From: an uncultured Eubacteriales bacterium
Lineage (GTDB): Bacteria > Bacillota > Clostridia > Christensenellales > Borkfalkiaceae
DNA: 13,674 bases
NCBI GenBank assembly: GCA_900545325.1
Contig: UQZE01000046.1
Coordinates: 1-13,674, forward strand
Direction of reading: 5' to 3'
Shown here: positions 12,819 through 13,674 of the stretch, in pieces
How positions within the stretch are numbered: the stretch's first letter is position 1
Layout: the number at the start of each line of letters is the position of its first letter
Position numbers and translations under genes: made by a program
The notes under the pieces: model-generated
Databases searched by the model: none
Told to the model about the DNA's origin: nothing
What the model saw: only the letters and a program-made list of their open reading frames with translations

Positions 12819-12848
12819 AATATAAACCAAGAACGCGGGTTTTGTCAA
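12819..12848 (-). promoter_or_regulatory. Sigma-A-type promoter of the aro operon
   Basis: The -35 box is TTGACA (12843-12848) and the -10 box is TATATT (12819-12824), with an 18-nt spacer. A frame shifted by one base (TTATAT, 17-nt spacer) is equally readable. The predicted start site is near 12812, giving a leader of about 190 nt before aroF. The -35 box overlaps the recF stop codon, so recF is probably not co-transcribed by design, although read-through from recF cannot be excluded as no terminator separates them. Confidence 0.78.
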
Positions 12849-13674
12849 TCTTTCGCGGCGGTTTTTTTCAATTTTCCGTCCGCGACCGTCATTTTTTTGT
12901 ACGGAGTGTCCCCGAACACGCTCTTTTCCGCGTTGGTGCAGGTGATGATGGTCTGTATGCCGTTGAGCCGCGCGATCAGCCGCCTGCGGCGCACTCTGTC
13001 GAGCTCGCTCAAAACGTCGTCCAAAATGAGCACGGGGTATTCGTTGAAACGGCTTTTGAAAATTTCCGTTTCCGCAAGCTTGACGGAAAGCGCCACCGTG
13101 CGCTGCTGGCCCTGCGAGCCGTAGATCTTCACGTCCTCGCCGTTCAGAAGGATCTTCATGTCGTCGCGGTGCGGTCCGACGTTGGTAAAGCCCAGCCGCA
13201 TATCCTTTTCGTAAGAAGCTTTCAGCGCCTTGGCCACGCCGTCCGCGATCTCCGCTTCGCTTCCCTGCCAGCCGCTTTCTGCGGAAATTTTCAGTTCCTC
13301 CCTGCCTCCGGAAAGCGCGGCGTGCGCCTCCTCCGCGAGCGGCGAAAGGGTTTTTAAAAATTCGTTCCGCCTGTCTATGATCTTGGCGGCGTATTTTGCC
13401 ATTTCCGCATCCCATATTGGCAGGGTTTCGAACACCATGCCGCGGTCCCGCTCCTTGAGCAGGTTGTTTCTCTGCTGCAATATCCTGTTGTAGCGGTTGA
13501 GCGAGTGCAAATAGTTTTTCGACATCTGCGAGAGCGAAATGTTCATAAAGCGCCGCCTGTCCTCGGGCGTTTCCTTCACGAGCTTCAGCTCTCCGGGATT
13601 GAAAAACACGCTGTTGACGTTGCCGAGCAGCTCCCCTATGCGCATAATAGGCGTGGAATTTATCTTCACGCTCT
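12845..13674 (-). CDS. recF: DNA replication and repair protein RecF (partial; N-terminus beyond the window)
   Basis: 275 C-terminal residues are visible; a full RecF has about 360-370, so the Walker A part lies beyond the right edge. Nothing here is a true start: the GTG at 13669 is internal. RecF is an SMC/ABC-type ATPase that helps load RecA at single-strand gaps through RecO and RecR. Family marks are FFNPGELKLVKETPEDRRRF near the visible start, NRYNRILQQRNNLLKE (the coiled-coil arm), GPHRDD, the ABC signature YGSQGQQRT, and Walker B with D-loop VLILDDVLSELD. The stop codon overlaps the -35 box of the aro promoter. In most Bacillota recF sits between dnaN and gyrB near the origin; here the next gene on the same strand is the aro operon. 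Coding and family are certain; the gene is cut only by the window edge. Confidence 0.95.
   Translation of the reverse strand, partial: SVKINSTPIMRIGELLGNVNSVFFNPGELKLVKETPEDRRRFMNISLSQMSKNYLHSLNRYNRILQQRNNLLKERDRGMVFETLPIWDAEMAKYAAKIIDRRNEFLKTLSPLAEEAHAALSGGREELKISAESGWQGSEAEIADGVAKALKASYEKDMRLGFTNVGPHRDDMKILLNGEDVKIYGSQGQQRTVALSVKLAETEIFKSRFNEYPVLILDDVLSELDRVRRRRLIARLNGIQTIITCTNAEKSVFGDTPYKKMTVADGKLKKTAAKD

Noticed and set aside
1..13674. CRISPR arrays, tRNA or rRNA genes, insertion sequences
   Set aside because: No spaced direct repeats, no cloverleaf-like or rRNA-like segments, and no transposase motifs were seen; almost all of the window is accounted for by genes.

Overview
The window looks like chromosomal DNA from a Bacillota (Firmicutes) bacterium, most likely a Clostridia-type anaerobe. 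The evidence is strong AGGAGG-type ribosome binding sites, intrinsic terminators with U-tracts, a Gram-positive GAAC-N4-GTTC LexA box, a Thermotoga/Bacillota-type DAHP synthase, a type II dehydroquinase and a clostridial-looking aro gene order. The coding DNA is moderately GC-rich and the control regions are AT-rich. No taxon closer than that can be read from the sequence. Every supported gene lies on the minus strand, so the story runs from high to low coordinates.

Right edge (12845-13674): the C-terminal three quarters of recF, running off the window. Its stop codon overlaps the -35 box of the next promoter.

Centre (12848 down to 4651): a complete shikimate, phenylalanine and tyrosine operon. 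A sigma-A-type promoter is followed by a 21-residue leader peptide in which 10 residues are Phe or Tyr. A terminator with an alternative antiterminator pairing comes next, then aroF, tyrA, aroB, aroA, aroC, pheA, an aroE-aroK fusion and aroQ, closed by an intrinsic terminator. The eight enzymes cover all seven shikimate steps to chorismate plus chorismate mutase/prephenate dehydratase and prephenate dehydrogenase. Only the final aminotransferase is absent. Genes overlap by a few bases or are separated by at most 9. Control appears double: ribosome-mediated attenuation by Phe/Tyr supply at the leader, and allosteric feedback through the ACT domain of PheA and probably the N-terminal domain of the DAHP synthase.

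Spacer and small gene (4650-4184): an AT-rich control region with a near-consensus promoter and a perfect LexA-type palindrome just downstream of the predicted start site. It drives a small four-cysteine zinc-ribbon protein of unknown role. A very strong 17-bp hairpin terminator follows that gene.

Left part (4122-58): a tightly overlapped six-gene operon that I do not recognise as a described system. It encodes a papain/C39-like protein, an acyl carrier protein, an AMP-forming acyl/aminoacyl ligase, a second carrier protein, a second papain/C39-like protein resembling the butirosin acyltransferase BtrH, and a cytoplasmic beta-sandwich protein. The likely chemistry is activation of an acid by the ligase, loading onto carrier phosphopantetheine arms, and transfer by the two Cys-His enzymes to an unknown acceptor. 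The first start codon lies only 15 nt after the preceding terminator's U-tract, with no room for a promoter, so expression probably depends on read-through. This operon is the best candidate for an undescribed system in the window.
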